A DNA stretch of 5,744 nucleotides from an uncultured Polymorphobacter sp. (lineage in GTDB: Bacteria > Pseudomonadota > Alphaproteobacteria > Sphingomonadales > Sphingomonadaceae), in the NCBI GenBank assembly GCA_937871645.1, contig CALMPZ010000657.1, forward strand, positions 1 to 5,744, in the 5' to 3' direction. This document shows positions 1 through 5,744 of the stretch, in pieces. How positions within the stretch are numbered: position 1 is the first letter of the stretch; the number at the start of each line of letters is the position of its first letter. Under the pieces are notes generated by a model. It had not been told where the DNA came from and searched no databases. It was given only the letters and a program-made list of their open reading frames with translations. The translations under genes and the position numbers were made by a program.

Positions 1-1730
1 ACAGCGTCGTCTCTGTGCTGGCGCCAGGGCTGTTCCCACCGGGCGTTCGCGATGCCAGTGGCGGTATCCCGGTATATTTCGAAGCCGCCGCGGTCATCAC
101 CGTGCTCGTGCTGCTCGGCCAGGTGCTTGAACTGCGCGCCCGCGAGCGCACGTCGGGCGCCATCCGTGCGCTGCTTGACCTTGCCCCCAAGACCGCACGC
201 CGCATCCGCGCCGACGGCAGCGACGAGGATGTCACGCTCGACCTCGTCGTCGTGGGCGACCGGCTGCGGGTCCGCCCCGGCGAGAAAATCCCGGTCGACG
301 GCGAACTAACCGAAGGCCGCGGCATGGTCGACGAATCGCTGGTCACCGGCGAATCGATGCCGGTGACCAAAGAGGTCGGCGACAAGCTGGTGGCGGGCGC
401 GATCAACACCACCGCGTCGTTCACGATGCGTGCCGAAAAGGTCGGCGCCGATACATTACTGGCGCAGATCGTCCAAATGGTCGCTTCGGCGCAGCGCAGT
501 CGCGCGCCGATCCAGCGGCTGGCGGACCAGGTGTCGGGCTGGTTCGTCCCCGCGGTGATTGCTGCTGCACTGATCGCCGGCGGCATCTGGTGGGCCGTCG
601 GGCCCGAGCCGCGCTTTTCCTATGCGCTGATCGTCGCGGTGTCTGTGCTGATTATTGCCTGCCCGTGCGCGCTCGGGCTGGCGACGCCGATTTCGATCAT
701 GGTCGGCGTCGGGCGCGGCGCGCAGGCCGGCGTGCTGATCAAGAATGCCGAAGCGCTCGAACGCTTCGAAAAGGTCAACACGCTGGTCGTCGACAAGACC
801 GGCACCCTGACCGAAGGCAAGCCCGCGGTCACGGCGATCCGGCCTGCACCGGGGTTCGACGAGGCCGAATTGCTGCGGCTCGCAGCCAGCCTCGAACGCG
901 GCAGCGAACACCCGCTTGCCGATGCCATCGTCCGTGCGGCCAATGACCGCAAGCTGGCGGTGGTCGAGGCGACCAACTTCGATTCGCCGGTGGGCAAGGG
1001 CGTCACAGGAACGGTGGACGGCCATAAGATCGTACTCGGCAAGAGCAGCTTCCTGCGCGAACAGGGCATTGACGGTGCCAGCATGGACACCGAAGCCGAT
1101 AGCCTTCGCGCGGACGGCGTAACCGCGATCCTGATCGGCATCGACGGCAAGCTCGGCGGCGTCATCGGCATCGCCGACCCGATCAAGGCAACCAGCGCCG
1201 ACGCCATCGCCGCGCTCAAGGCCGAGGGTGTCGAAGTAGTAATGATGACCGGCGACAACCGCGTCACCGCCGAGGCCGTCGCACGGCGGCTGGGCATCGA
1301 CAAGGTCGAGGCCGAAGTCTTGCCGCAGGACAAGGCGGCAGTGGTGGCAAAGCTGCGCGGCGAAGGGCGGATCGTCGCAATGGCGGGTGACGGCGTCAAC
1401 GACGCTCCCGCACTCGCCGCCGCCGATGTCGGCATTGCGATGGGTGCGGGTGCCGATGTCGCCAAGGAAAGCGCCGGCGTAACGCTGCTCAAGGGCGACC
1501 TGCAGGGCATTGTCCGCGCCCGAAACCTTTCCCGCGCGGTGATGCGCAACATCCGCCAGAATCTGGTGTTCGCGTTTATCTACAACGTCGCAGGAATCCC
1601 GATTGCGGCGGGCGTACTCTATCCATGGACGGGCACGCTGCTGTCGCCGGCGATTGCAGCGGGTGCAATGGCGCTGTCGTCGTTCAGCGTCATCACCAAT
1701 GCGCTGCGTCTGCGGGCCGTGAAGTTATAG
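1..1730 (+). CDS. copA: Cu(I)-exporting P1B-1 ATPase, CopA type (5' end outside window)
   Basis: This is the C-terminal part of a P-type ATPase that pumps Cu(I) out of the cytoplasm across the inner membrane. The frame is open to the left edge (first whole codon at base 3), so the GTG at 15 is an internal Val. Counting from that Val, TGES (actuator domain) is at 111-114, CPC in the ion-binding helix at 216-218, DKTGT with the phosphorylated Asp at 260-264, SEHPL with the nucleotide-binding HP at 297-301, and GDGVND at 458-463. The last two helices carry YN at 523-524 and MALSS at 552-556. CPC plus YN plus MxxSS is the known signature of the Cu(I) subgroup. Visible helices correspond to TM4-TM8. 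The N-terminal metal-binding domain(s) and first helices, about 200 residues in the family, are missing because of the window edge. Ag(I) export (SilP-like) is an alternative. It is probably the first visible gene of an operon with the two small genes that follow. Confidence 0.95.
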   Translation, partial: SVVSVLAPGLFPPGVRDASGGIPVYFEAAAVITVLVLLGQVLELRARERTSGAIRALLDLAPKTARRIRADGSDEDVTLDLVVVGDRLRVRPGEKIPVDGELTEGRGMVDESLVTGESMPVTKEVGDKLVAGAINTTASFTMRAEKVGADTLLAQIVQMVASAQRSRAPIQRLADQVSGWFVPAVIAAALIAGGIWWAVGPEPRFSYALIVAVSVLIIACPCALGLATPISIMVGVGRGAQAGVLIKNAEALERFEKVNTLVVDKTGTLTEGKPAVTAIRPAPGFDEAELLRLAASLERGSEHPLADAIVRAANDRKLAVVEATNFDSPVGKGVTGTVDGHKIVLGKSSFLREQGIDGASMDTEADSLRADGVTAILIGIDGKLGGVIGIADPIKATSADAIAALKAEGVEVVMMTGDNRVTAEAVARRLGIDKVEAEVLPQDKAAVVAKLRGEGRIVAMAGDGVNDAPALAAADVGIAMGAGADVAKESAGVTLLKGDLQGIVRARNLSRAVMRNIRQNLVFAFIYNVAGIPIAAGVLYPWTGTLLSPAIAAGAMALSSFSVITNALRLRAVKL

Positions 1731-1799
1731 GCCAATTCGGAAATCACCATCGGTCTGGAAGGCGACGCGCCAAGTCACCTGTATCCCAGCCGAATCAGT

Positions 1800-1805
1800 A
1801 GGAGG
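1800..1805 (+). promoter_or_regulatory. Ribosome binding site for the 94-aa membrane protein
   Basis: A perfect AGGAGG lies five bases before the ATG at 1811. This supports that start and shows that this small gene is likely to be translated. The 80-base gap after copA (1731-1810) shows no convincing promoter or hairpin, so transcription probably continues from copA. Confidence 0.8.
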
Positions 1806-1810
1806 ATCGC

Positions 1811-2095
1811 ATGTCGCCAATCAATGTTGACCGGTCGACCAGTCCAGGGATCGGCGTGTTCCGATGCGCGCTGACAGGGGCCGCGGCACTAGGGGTCCTG
1901 TTCATTCTGTGCTGGGCCGGCGCCGTCATCTTCCCAACCGCAGTGTCGCACATGTTCGTCGCACTATTCACGCAAGCCGTGTTCACGACCATTGCCGCGC
2001 TTGTACAGGGGCTCGGCAGTGCCCTGGCGTTCGGCGCACTCGCGGGTGCGCTGGTCGCAGCTTTCTACAACCTTTTCGTCAGGTTCGGTTCGTAA
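1811..2095 (+). CDS. Small two-helix membrane protein, DUF5676-like
   Basis: This 94-residue protein has a short polar N-terminus (1-17) and two hydrophobic segments at about 20-41 and 66-90. Between them is a short loop with a His (H47), and a basic C-terminal tail (RFGS) follows. The pattern of LC (33-34) and FP (41-42) at the end of helix 1, an H in the loop, Gly/Ala-rich helix 2, then YNLF (86-89), resembles the DUF5676 family of small membrane proteins, often seen beside metal ATPases. The family match is from memory of the pattern. No function is established for it. The start is fixed by a perfect AGGAGG. It lies 80 bases after copA and 29 bases before the secreted Met-rich gene, so a role in copper handling at the inner membrane is an inference from context only. 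C34 and H47 are the only obvious potential ligands apart from C19 and Met residues. Confidence 0.82.
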   Translation: MSPINVDRSTSPGIGVFRCALTGAAALGVLFILCWAGAVIFPTAVSHMFVALFTQAVFTTIAALVQGLGSALAFGALAGALVAAFYNLFVRFGS

Positions 2096-2114
2096 ACGTC
2101 AAACGCACTCGATT

Positions 2115-2118
2115 GGAG
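2115..2118 (+). promoter_or_regulatory. Ribosome binding site setting the start of the Met-rich gene
   Basis: GGAG ends six bases before the ATG at 2125. It decides between this start and upstream starts in the same open frame that would overlap the preceding gene. Confidence 0.65.
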
Positions 2119-2124
2119 AACATC

Positions 2125-2502
2125 ATGAAGACTTTTTCGCAGTTCGCCTTGCTGTGCACTTTTGTCCTGTTTGCACCGCCGGCTTTCGCGAGCGATCCCG
2201 ATCCCCAAGCAGGTCATCATCCTGCGGCAGCCACGACGACGCCCGAACCGCCCGGGACGCCCGCTCCTGCCAGCACTTCCGTACAGCCGGGATGCGCGAT
2301 GATGTCGGGCAAGCCGATGCCGGGCCAGATAGCAGGCGCCGGCGCGCCGCCTGCGCCAATGGGCGGAGACAGTTCCGCTATGATGAACGGACACAAAATG
2401 CCCGACGGCATGATGGGCGGATCGGGGATGACCGACGGCAAGATGGCAGGGTGCACGCATTCACCGGCCAGTCCTGGCGCGGGAACAACGCCGCCCAAAT
2501 GA
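2125..2502 (+). CDS. Secreted Met/His/Cys-rich protein, putative periplasmic copper binder
   Basis: This 125-residue protein begins with a clear Sec signal peptide: Lys at position 2, a hydrophobic core at 7-17, and a likely cut after AFA at 20-22. There is no good lipobox around C11. The mature part is low-complexity, with a Pro/Ala/Thr-rich stretch (33-56) and then a Met-rich segment. That segment holds three MMxGxxM motifs: MMSGKPM at 59-65, MMNGHKM at 86-92 and MMGGSGM at 96-102, followed by DGKMAGC. C57 and C110 flank the block, and HH at 31-32, H90 and H112 add ligands. Met-rich segments are typical of periplasmic Cu(I)/Ag(I) proteins, so copper binding or delivery is likely but inferred. 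I do not recognise a named family. The ATG at 2125 is preferred because GGAG stands six bases upstream and the signal peptide starts there; the same frame is open further upstream, overlapping the previous gene, without a signal peptide. It is the last gene of the copper unit. Confidence 0.85.
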   Translation: MKTFSQFALLCTFVLFAPPAFASDPDPQAGHHPAAATTTPEPPGTPAPASTSVQPGCAMMSGKPMPGQIAGAGAPPAPMGGDSSAMMNGHKMPDGMMGGSGMTDGKMAGCTHSPASPGAGTTPPK

Positions 2503-2516
2503 CCGCGAACGCGGAA

Positions 2517-2546
2517 CGCTCGCGCAGCATTGTCGCTGCGCGGGCG
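2517..2546 (+). terminator. GC-rich hairpin after the copper unit, probable terminator
   Basis: CGCGCAGC (2521-2528) and GCTGCGCG (2535-2542) are perfect complements around a six-base loop, ATTGTC. The stem extends outward by a G-U pair and three further pairs to 2517/2546, giving about 12 pairs. It begins 14 bases after the Met-rich gene stop. The following bases (TAATTGG) are only weakly T-rich, so it is not a textbook intrinsic terminator. It could instead protect the 3' end of the mRNA. A perfect inverted repeat would also fold on the other strand. Confidence 0.55.
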
Positions 2547-2582
2547 TAATTGGTCAGGCTACGGCACGGTCTGCGATCTTCG

Positions 2583-2610
2583 AAAAGGGCGGAAGGCTGC
2601 GTCGCTTCGC
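2583..2610 (-). terminator. Weak candidate terminator for the minus-strand unit
   Basis: Read on the minus strand, GCGAAG (2610-2605) can pair with CTTCCGC (2595-2589) with one bulged C, and CCTTTT follows. The stem is short and the site is about 170 bases past the ATPase stop, so this is a tentative call only. Confidence 0.22.
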
Positions 2611-2656
2611 ACGTGTTCCGTTCGGGCCGTTTTCGACAAGTTCGGGGCCGATACCT

Positions 2657-2699
2657 GCACGGCAGCTTGGCATTTGGTATGCGAGCAAAGCAGCCGTGC
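2657..2699. repeat. Imperfect inverted repeat in the convergent spacer
   Basis: GCACGGC (2657-2663) and GCCGTGC (2693-2699) are exact complements. After one A/A mismatch the pairing continues with GCTT against AAGC, and an inner GCAT/ATGC pair (2670-2673 with 2679-2682) closes a five-base loop. The whole forms a 43-base stem with an internal loop. No T tract follows on either strand, so it is not a normal terminator. It could be a processed or protective 3' structure for the minus-strand transcript, or a small repeat element. Confidence 0.45.
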
Positions 2700-2777
2700 G
2701 CAGAAGCGATTGGGGAGCGGCGCGTGGCGACCAAATGTTCCAAAATGTGACCCTCGCGAAGCATGCAAGGCGACGGC

Positions 2778-5258
2778 TTATGAGGCTTTGGCAAACGCCT
2801 CGTCCCGGTCGCGGTAGGCAAGCAGCCGGAGCGCGTTGAAAACCACGACAAGCGTCGATCCTTCATGCGCCGCGACTGCCGGGCCAATGCCGAGACCCAG
2901 GATCGTTGCGGGAACCAGTATGCCCACCATGCCCAGGCTGATGACGAGATTCTGCCGGATGATCGAACGGGTTTGACGGCTCAGGCCGATCACGAACGGC
3001 AAATGGGCCAGATCGTCAGCCATCAAGGCAACGTCTGCGGTTTCCAAGGCCACGTCGGAACCGGCGGCCCCCATCGCAATGCCCACCGTTGCGTTGGCCA
3101 TGGCGGGCGCATCGTTCACGCCGTCGCCAACCATCGCGACCGGGGCTTGTGCGCGCAGCTTGCTGATCGCCGCGACCTTGTCTTCGGGCATCAGGTCGCC
3201 CCAGGCCTCGTCGATACCGACTTCTTTGGCGACCGCATCGGCGACGCGCTGATTATCGCCCGAAATCATGATGATGCGGGTCATGCCCAAGGCACGCAGC
3301 CGCGCGAGCGCCGGCTTCGCCGCGGCGCGCGGTGTGTCCATCAACCCGATTGCGCCAAGGTCGTCGTTGTTTCGGCGCACGACCATCGTTGTTCGCCCCT
3401 GCTCACGCAGCCGGGCAATCGCCGCCTGCATCGCTGCCGACAGCGGCGCCATGCCGTCTTGTCCGAACATTTCGGCTTTGCCGATGACGATTGCTGCGTC
3501 GCCAATCTGCGCCCGGACGCCCTGGCCGGTCAGGCTGGTCAGGCCGGATGCCTTGGGTACCGGCGTAGTACCTAGTCGCACCCGGCCATCGCGCACAATC
3601 GCCCGTGCCAGCGGATGGTCGCTCAGGTCCTCGACCGCGACCGCAACCGCCAACAACGTCGCTTCATCTATGCCTTCGGCCGGCACAACGTCGGTAATTC
3701 TGGGCTTGCCCTCGGTCAGCGTGCCAGTCTTGTCGAGCGCCAGCGCGGTCAGGGAACCCAAGTTCTCGAGCGGACCACCGCCCTTGATCAACACGCCGCC
3801 ACGTGCGGCCCGGGCAATCCCCGACAGCACCGCACTCGGCGTCGCGATCGCCAGCGCGCAGGGGCTGGCAGCGACCAGTACCGCCATTGCCCGGTAGAAG
3901 CTGTCGCGGAACGGCTCGTCGACCACCACCCAGGCAAACAGCAGCACGCCGACGAGAACGAGAACTGCGGGCACGAAAATGCGCTCGAAGCGATCGGTGA
4001 AGCGTTGGGTCGGGGATTTCTGCGCTTCGGCTTCGCTGACCATCTTCACGACCTTTGCCAGCGTGGTGTCACCTGACAGCCGCGTGACCTCGATCTCGAT
4101 CGCGCCGGCGCCGTTGATTGTGCCGGCATAGGCGCGGTGGGCCGCCTCGACCCTGTCGGGCTGCGCGGCCGCTTCGGCGCGGTCAGTTACCGGTGTCTTG
4201 TCGGCCGGAACACTTTCGCCGGTGACCGGCGATTGGTCGATGCTGGATGTGCCCAGCACGACGAAGCCATCGGCGGCGAGCCGCTCGTTGGGCTTGACGA
4301 TCACGATGTCGCCAATTCGCAGGTCTTCAATCGGCACATCAATCTGCTTGCCTTCACGGCGCACCACGGCGGTGCGCGGCGCGAGTTCGCCAAGCGCTTC
4401 GATCGCGCGCTTCGCCCGACCCATGGCGAAATGTTCGAGCGCGTGGCCGATGCTGAACAGGAACAGCAGCAGCGCGCCTTCGGCCCAGGCACCGAGCGCC
4501 GCAGCTCCCGCCGCGGCGACCAGCATCAAGGTGTCGATCTCGAAGCGCTTGAGCCGCAGATTTTCGATGGCCTCGCGCAGCGTGTAGAAGCCGCCAAAAA
4601 AATACGCCACAATGTACAGCGTCAGCGCCGCCCAGGAATGGCCGGGCCAAAGCTTTTCGATACCGAAGCCGGCGGCGAGAAAGGCACCGCAGACGAGTGC
4701 AAAGATAAGTTCGGTGTTGGGCCCGAACATGCCTTCGTGTTCGTGCTCCTCCCCAGCTGCGTGGTCAGCAGGCTGCGCCGCTGGAACTGTCGATGGCAAT
4801 TCCGGCATCGGCGTGCGCTGCCGCACCCCGAGCTTCACGAGTGCGCTTCGGATATCTGCCTCGGACACGGACGTTCGCAGGAACTCGACATGAACGGTCC
4901 CCGCGGCACTGGCATCTGCTTCGATCACGCCGTTGACTTGAAGCAGTCCGGCGGAAACGCTGCGCGCACGCCGCTGATGCGAAATGCCATCGACCTTCCA
5001 ATCGATATGCCCGAAGCGTTCGGTGAGCGTTGCTCCTGCGCTTGCTGCCAACTGACGTATGCGCGCCAGCGGCAGGACATCCGGATCATAGTGAATGCAG
5101 AGTTGGGCGTTTTGATCACCAGCCGCGGCAACAACATGGACCTTGCTCACACCCTCGCGCCCTTGCAACTCGTCGATCAGCCGCGACACGCACGCATCAG
5201 CCTCGCTTGCAATTTCCGGCAATATGAGCGGGATATCGAGCCGCAGATGATCGCTCAT
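2778..5258 (-). CDS. czcP: P1B-4 divalent metal-exporting ATPase, CzcP-like
   Basis: This 826-residue P-type ATPase likely exports Co2+, Zn2+, Cd2+ or Fe2+ from the cytoplasm. Motifs are TGES at 346-349, SPC in the ion-binding helix at 465-467, DKTGT at 509-513, SDHPL at 546-550, GDGVND at 711-716 and HEGST at 798-802. SPC with HEGxT is the signature of subgroup P1B-4, whereas the copper pump at the left has CPC and MxxSS. About eight hydrophobic segments are visible (182-200, 208-227, 242-258, 260-275, 427-446, 455-477, 770-791, 795-813). The N-terminus looks like two HMA-type ferredoxin folds (about 8-82 and 98-146) without CxxC; only C23 and C54 remain, and an EEHEHE stretch (170-175) precedes the first helix. 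The ATG at 5258 is chosen for the AGGGGA six bases upstream; a TTG five codons earlier is open but less likely. It follows a DUF190 gene by 11 bases. Exact metal choice cannot be read from sequence, and the gene symbol is by resemblance. Confidence 0.93.
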   Translation of the reverse strand: MSDHLRLDIPLILPEIASEADACVSRLIDELQGREGVSKVHVVAAAGDQNAQLCIHYDPDVLPLARIRQLAASAGATLTERFGHIDWKVDGISHQRRARSVSAGLLQVNGVIEADASAAGTVHVEFLRTSVSEADIRSALVKLGVRQRTPMPELPSTVPAAQPADHAAGEEHEHEGMFGPNTELIFALVCGAFLAAGFGIEKLWPGHSWAALTLYIVAYFFGGFYTLREAIENLRLKRFEIDTLMLVAAAGAAALGAWAEGALLLFLFSIGHALEHFAMGRAKRAIEALGELAPRTAVVRREGKQIDVPIEDLRIGDIVIVKPNERLAADGFVVLGTSSIDQSPVTGESVPADKTPVTDRAEAAAQPDRVEAAHRAYAGTINGAGAIEIEVTRLSGDTTLAKVVKMVSEAEAQKSPTQRFTDRFERIFVPAVLVLVGVLLFAWVVVDEPFRDSFYRAMAVLVAASPCALAIATPSAVLSGIARAARGGVLIKGGGPLENLGSLTALALDKTGTLTEGKPRITDVVPAEGIDEATLLAVAVAVEDLSDHPLARAIVRDGRVRLGTTPVPKASGLTSLTGQGVRAQIGDAAIVIGKAEMFGQDGMAPLSAAMQAAIARLREQGRTTMVVRRNNDDLGAIGLMDTPRAAAKPALARLRALGMTRIIMISGDNQRVADAVAKEVGIDEAWGDLMPEDKVAAISKLRAQAPVAMVGDGVNDAPAMANATVGIAMGAAGSDVALETADVALMADDLAHLPFVIGLSRQTRSIIRQNLVISLGMVGILVPATILGLGIGPAVAAHEGSTLVVVFNALRLLAYRDRDEAFAKAS

Positions 5259-5264
5259 TCTGAT

Positions 5265-5270
5265 TCCCCT
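5265..5270 (-). promoter_or_regulatory. Ribosome binding site deciding the ATPase start
   Basis: On the minus strand AGGGGA ends six bases before the ATG at 5258. It supports that start over the TTG at 5273, which would overlap the DUF190 stop codon and has no comparable site. The spacing suggests translational coupling with the DUF190 gene. Confidence 0.7.
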
Positions 5271-5599
5271 CAAATCAGCGGCGTTGCGCGATGACGGGTA
5301 TTGCCACCGGCGCGCAATATCTCGACGGCTTCGATCGTGATGAGCCCGATGTCGGGCAGGTCGGCAAGCCGCTCGACAAACGCGCGCAACCTGGTTTCCT
5401 CGTCGACAATCTCGATGACCACCGAGCGGTCTTCTTCGAGAACATGACGCCTGTGCATATGCGCCGAGCGGCCGAAGCCGGTCAGCGCATCGAGGCGGGC
5501 ATCGAGCGCGCGCAACGCGATCACCTCAAACACGCGGCGGTCGCCAAAATAGGCCGCCTCATCGCTGTATATCCGCAGCAATTTCATGGTCCTGTTCAT
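5270..5599 (-). CDS. DUF190 family PII-like protein
   Basis: This is a 109-residue soluble protein. LLRIY at 7-11, the GFG segment at 41-43 with a following MH at 48-49, VVIEIVDEE at 60-68 and GLITIEAVEIL at 85-95 match the usual layout of DUF190, a family with a PII/CutA1-like ferredoxin fold that normally forms trimers. The length is normal for the family. The segment equivalent to the PII T-loop (about 41-58) holds a His cluster, HMHRRH at 47-52, and H103 lies in the extended tail. The ATG overlaps the stop of the RND pump gene as ATGA, with AGGAG seven bases upstream (5607-5611), and the gene ends 11 bases before the P1B-4 ATPase. This tight packing suggests it serves the pumps, perhaps as a metal or nucleotide sensor, but no function is proven. 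A second ATG at codon 5 is possible but has a poorer upstream site. Confidence 0.88.
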   Translation of the reverse strand: MNRTMKLLRIYSDEAAYFGDRRVFEVIALRALDARLDALTGFGRSAHMHRRHVLEEDRSVVIEIVDEETRLRAFVERLADLPDIGLITIEAVEILRAGGNTRHRATPLI

Positions 5600-5744
5600 G
5601 CTGGTGCTCCTGCAAGCGGTACGATGGACAATGGTTCAGCTTCGGGATCGTGGCGGACCGGCGCACGCACCAGCACTTTGGTAATCGCCGGCAGCACCAG
5701 CAACGTCAGAATCGTTGCGCTGATCAAGCCGCCAATGACGACGA
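5596..5744 (-). CDS. C-terminal end of an HME-type RND metal efflux pump (CzcA/CusA family), 5' end outside window
   Basis: Only the last 48 residues are present (first whole codon at 5742). They begin VVIGGLISATILTLLVLPAI, which matches the final membrane helix of heavy-metal RND pumps, where a VVIGGLxSxTxLTLLVLP stretch is conserved. A polar tail of about 28 residues follows, with HDPEAEP in it. Full proteins of this family have about 1,030-1,070 residues and work in the inner membrane, with a periplasmic adaptor (CzcB/CusB type) and an outer-membrane channel (CzcC/CusC type). Those partners would be further upstream on this strand. The TGA stop overlaps the DUF190 start by four bases, so the genes are translationally coupled. 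The fragment is too short to tell divalent cation (CzcA) from Cu/Ag (CusA) types. The P1B-4 ATPase downstream favours the former. Confidence 0.85.
   Translation of the reverse strand, partial: VVIGGLISATILTLLVLPAITKVLVRAPVRHDPEAEPLSIVPLAGAPA

Noticed and set aside
620..1552. Minus-strand open frame (310 codons) opposite copA
   Set aside because: The translation is Ser/Ala/Pro-rich low-complexity sequence antisense to the conserved ATPase core, so it is a shadow of GC-rich codon bias.
2209..2225. Short inverted repeat GCAGG/CCTGC inside the Met-rich gene
   Set aside because: Five pairs in GC-rich coding sequence is expected by chance.
2657..2699. Possible integron attC site
   Set aside because: The stem lacks recognisable GTTRRRY-type core ends and there is no cassette structure or integrase in view.
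2559..2768. Minus-strand open frame of 69 codons in the spacer, possibly a gene remnant
   Set aside because: The composition is unremarkable, no family is recognised, and the same bases form the 43-base imperfect stem.
2530..2817. Plus-strand open frame of 95 codons across the convergent spacer
   Set aside because: There is no ribosome binding site at its first start, it begins inside the hairpin loop and runs into the opposite-strand ATPase gene, and the protein has no recognisable family. A degraded gene remnant cannot be excluded.
5259..5273. TTG start of the P1B-4 ATPase overlapping the DUF190 stop (TTGA)
   Set aside because: The ATG at 5258 has AGGGGA at good spacing, and the five extra codons include that binding site itself.
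4137..5294. Long plus-strand open frame (385 codons) opposite the P1B-4 ATPase and the end of the DUF190 gene
   Set aside because: It lies antisense to clearly coding, motif-rich genes. Its protein is rich in Arg and Gly with no recognisable domain, as expected from GC-rich shadow frames.

Overview
This GC-rich window encodes heavy-metal efflux genes only. Codon use, the gene families and the layout suggest an alphaproteobacterium, possibly a sphingomonad. That assignment is an inference from style and was not tested by any search. Two transcription units point at each other and meet in a 275-base spacer (2503-2777). Both run off the window: the plus-strand unit enters at the left edge already inside its first gene, and the minus-strand unit enters at the right edge inside its first gene.

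Plus strand (1-2502) is a copper-export unit. It contains the C-terminal three quarters or so of a CopA-type Cu(I) P-type ATPase (TGES, CPC, DKTGT, HP, GDGVND, and the YN and MxxSS signatures of the last two helices). Next comes a 94-residue protein with two membrane helices resembling the DUF5676 family. Last is a 125-residue secreted protein rich in Met, His and Cys, which carries three copies of an MMxGxxM motif. Each small gene has a good ribosome binding site and a short upstream gap, so the three probably form one operon. A plausible division of labour is that the ATPase moves Cu(I) from the cytoplasm to the periplasm, where the Met-rich protein could bind it. A GC-rich hairpin just after the last stop could end transcription.

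Minus strand (5744-2778) is a divalent-cation efflux unit. It contains the last 48 residues of an HME-type RND pump (CzcA/CusA family) and a 109-residue DUF190 protein with a PII-like fold prediction, whose ATG overlaps the RND stop as ATGA. Eleven bases after the DUF190 stop comes an 826-residue P1B-4 ATPase resembling CzcP, with SPC in helix 6 and HEGST near the last helix. Such ATPases export Co2+, Zn2+, Cd2+ or Fe2+ into the periplasm, and an RND pump could carry the metal onward across the outer membrane.

The less-described parts are the Met-motif secreted protein, the small membrane protein, and the DUF190 protein with a His cluster in its presumed T-loop, placed between two metal pumps. 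No regulator, RNA gene, insertion sequence or CRISPR array was seen.
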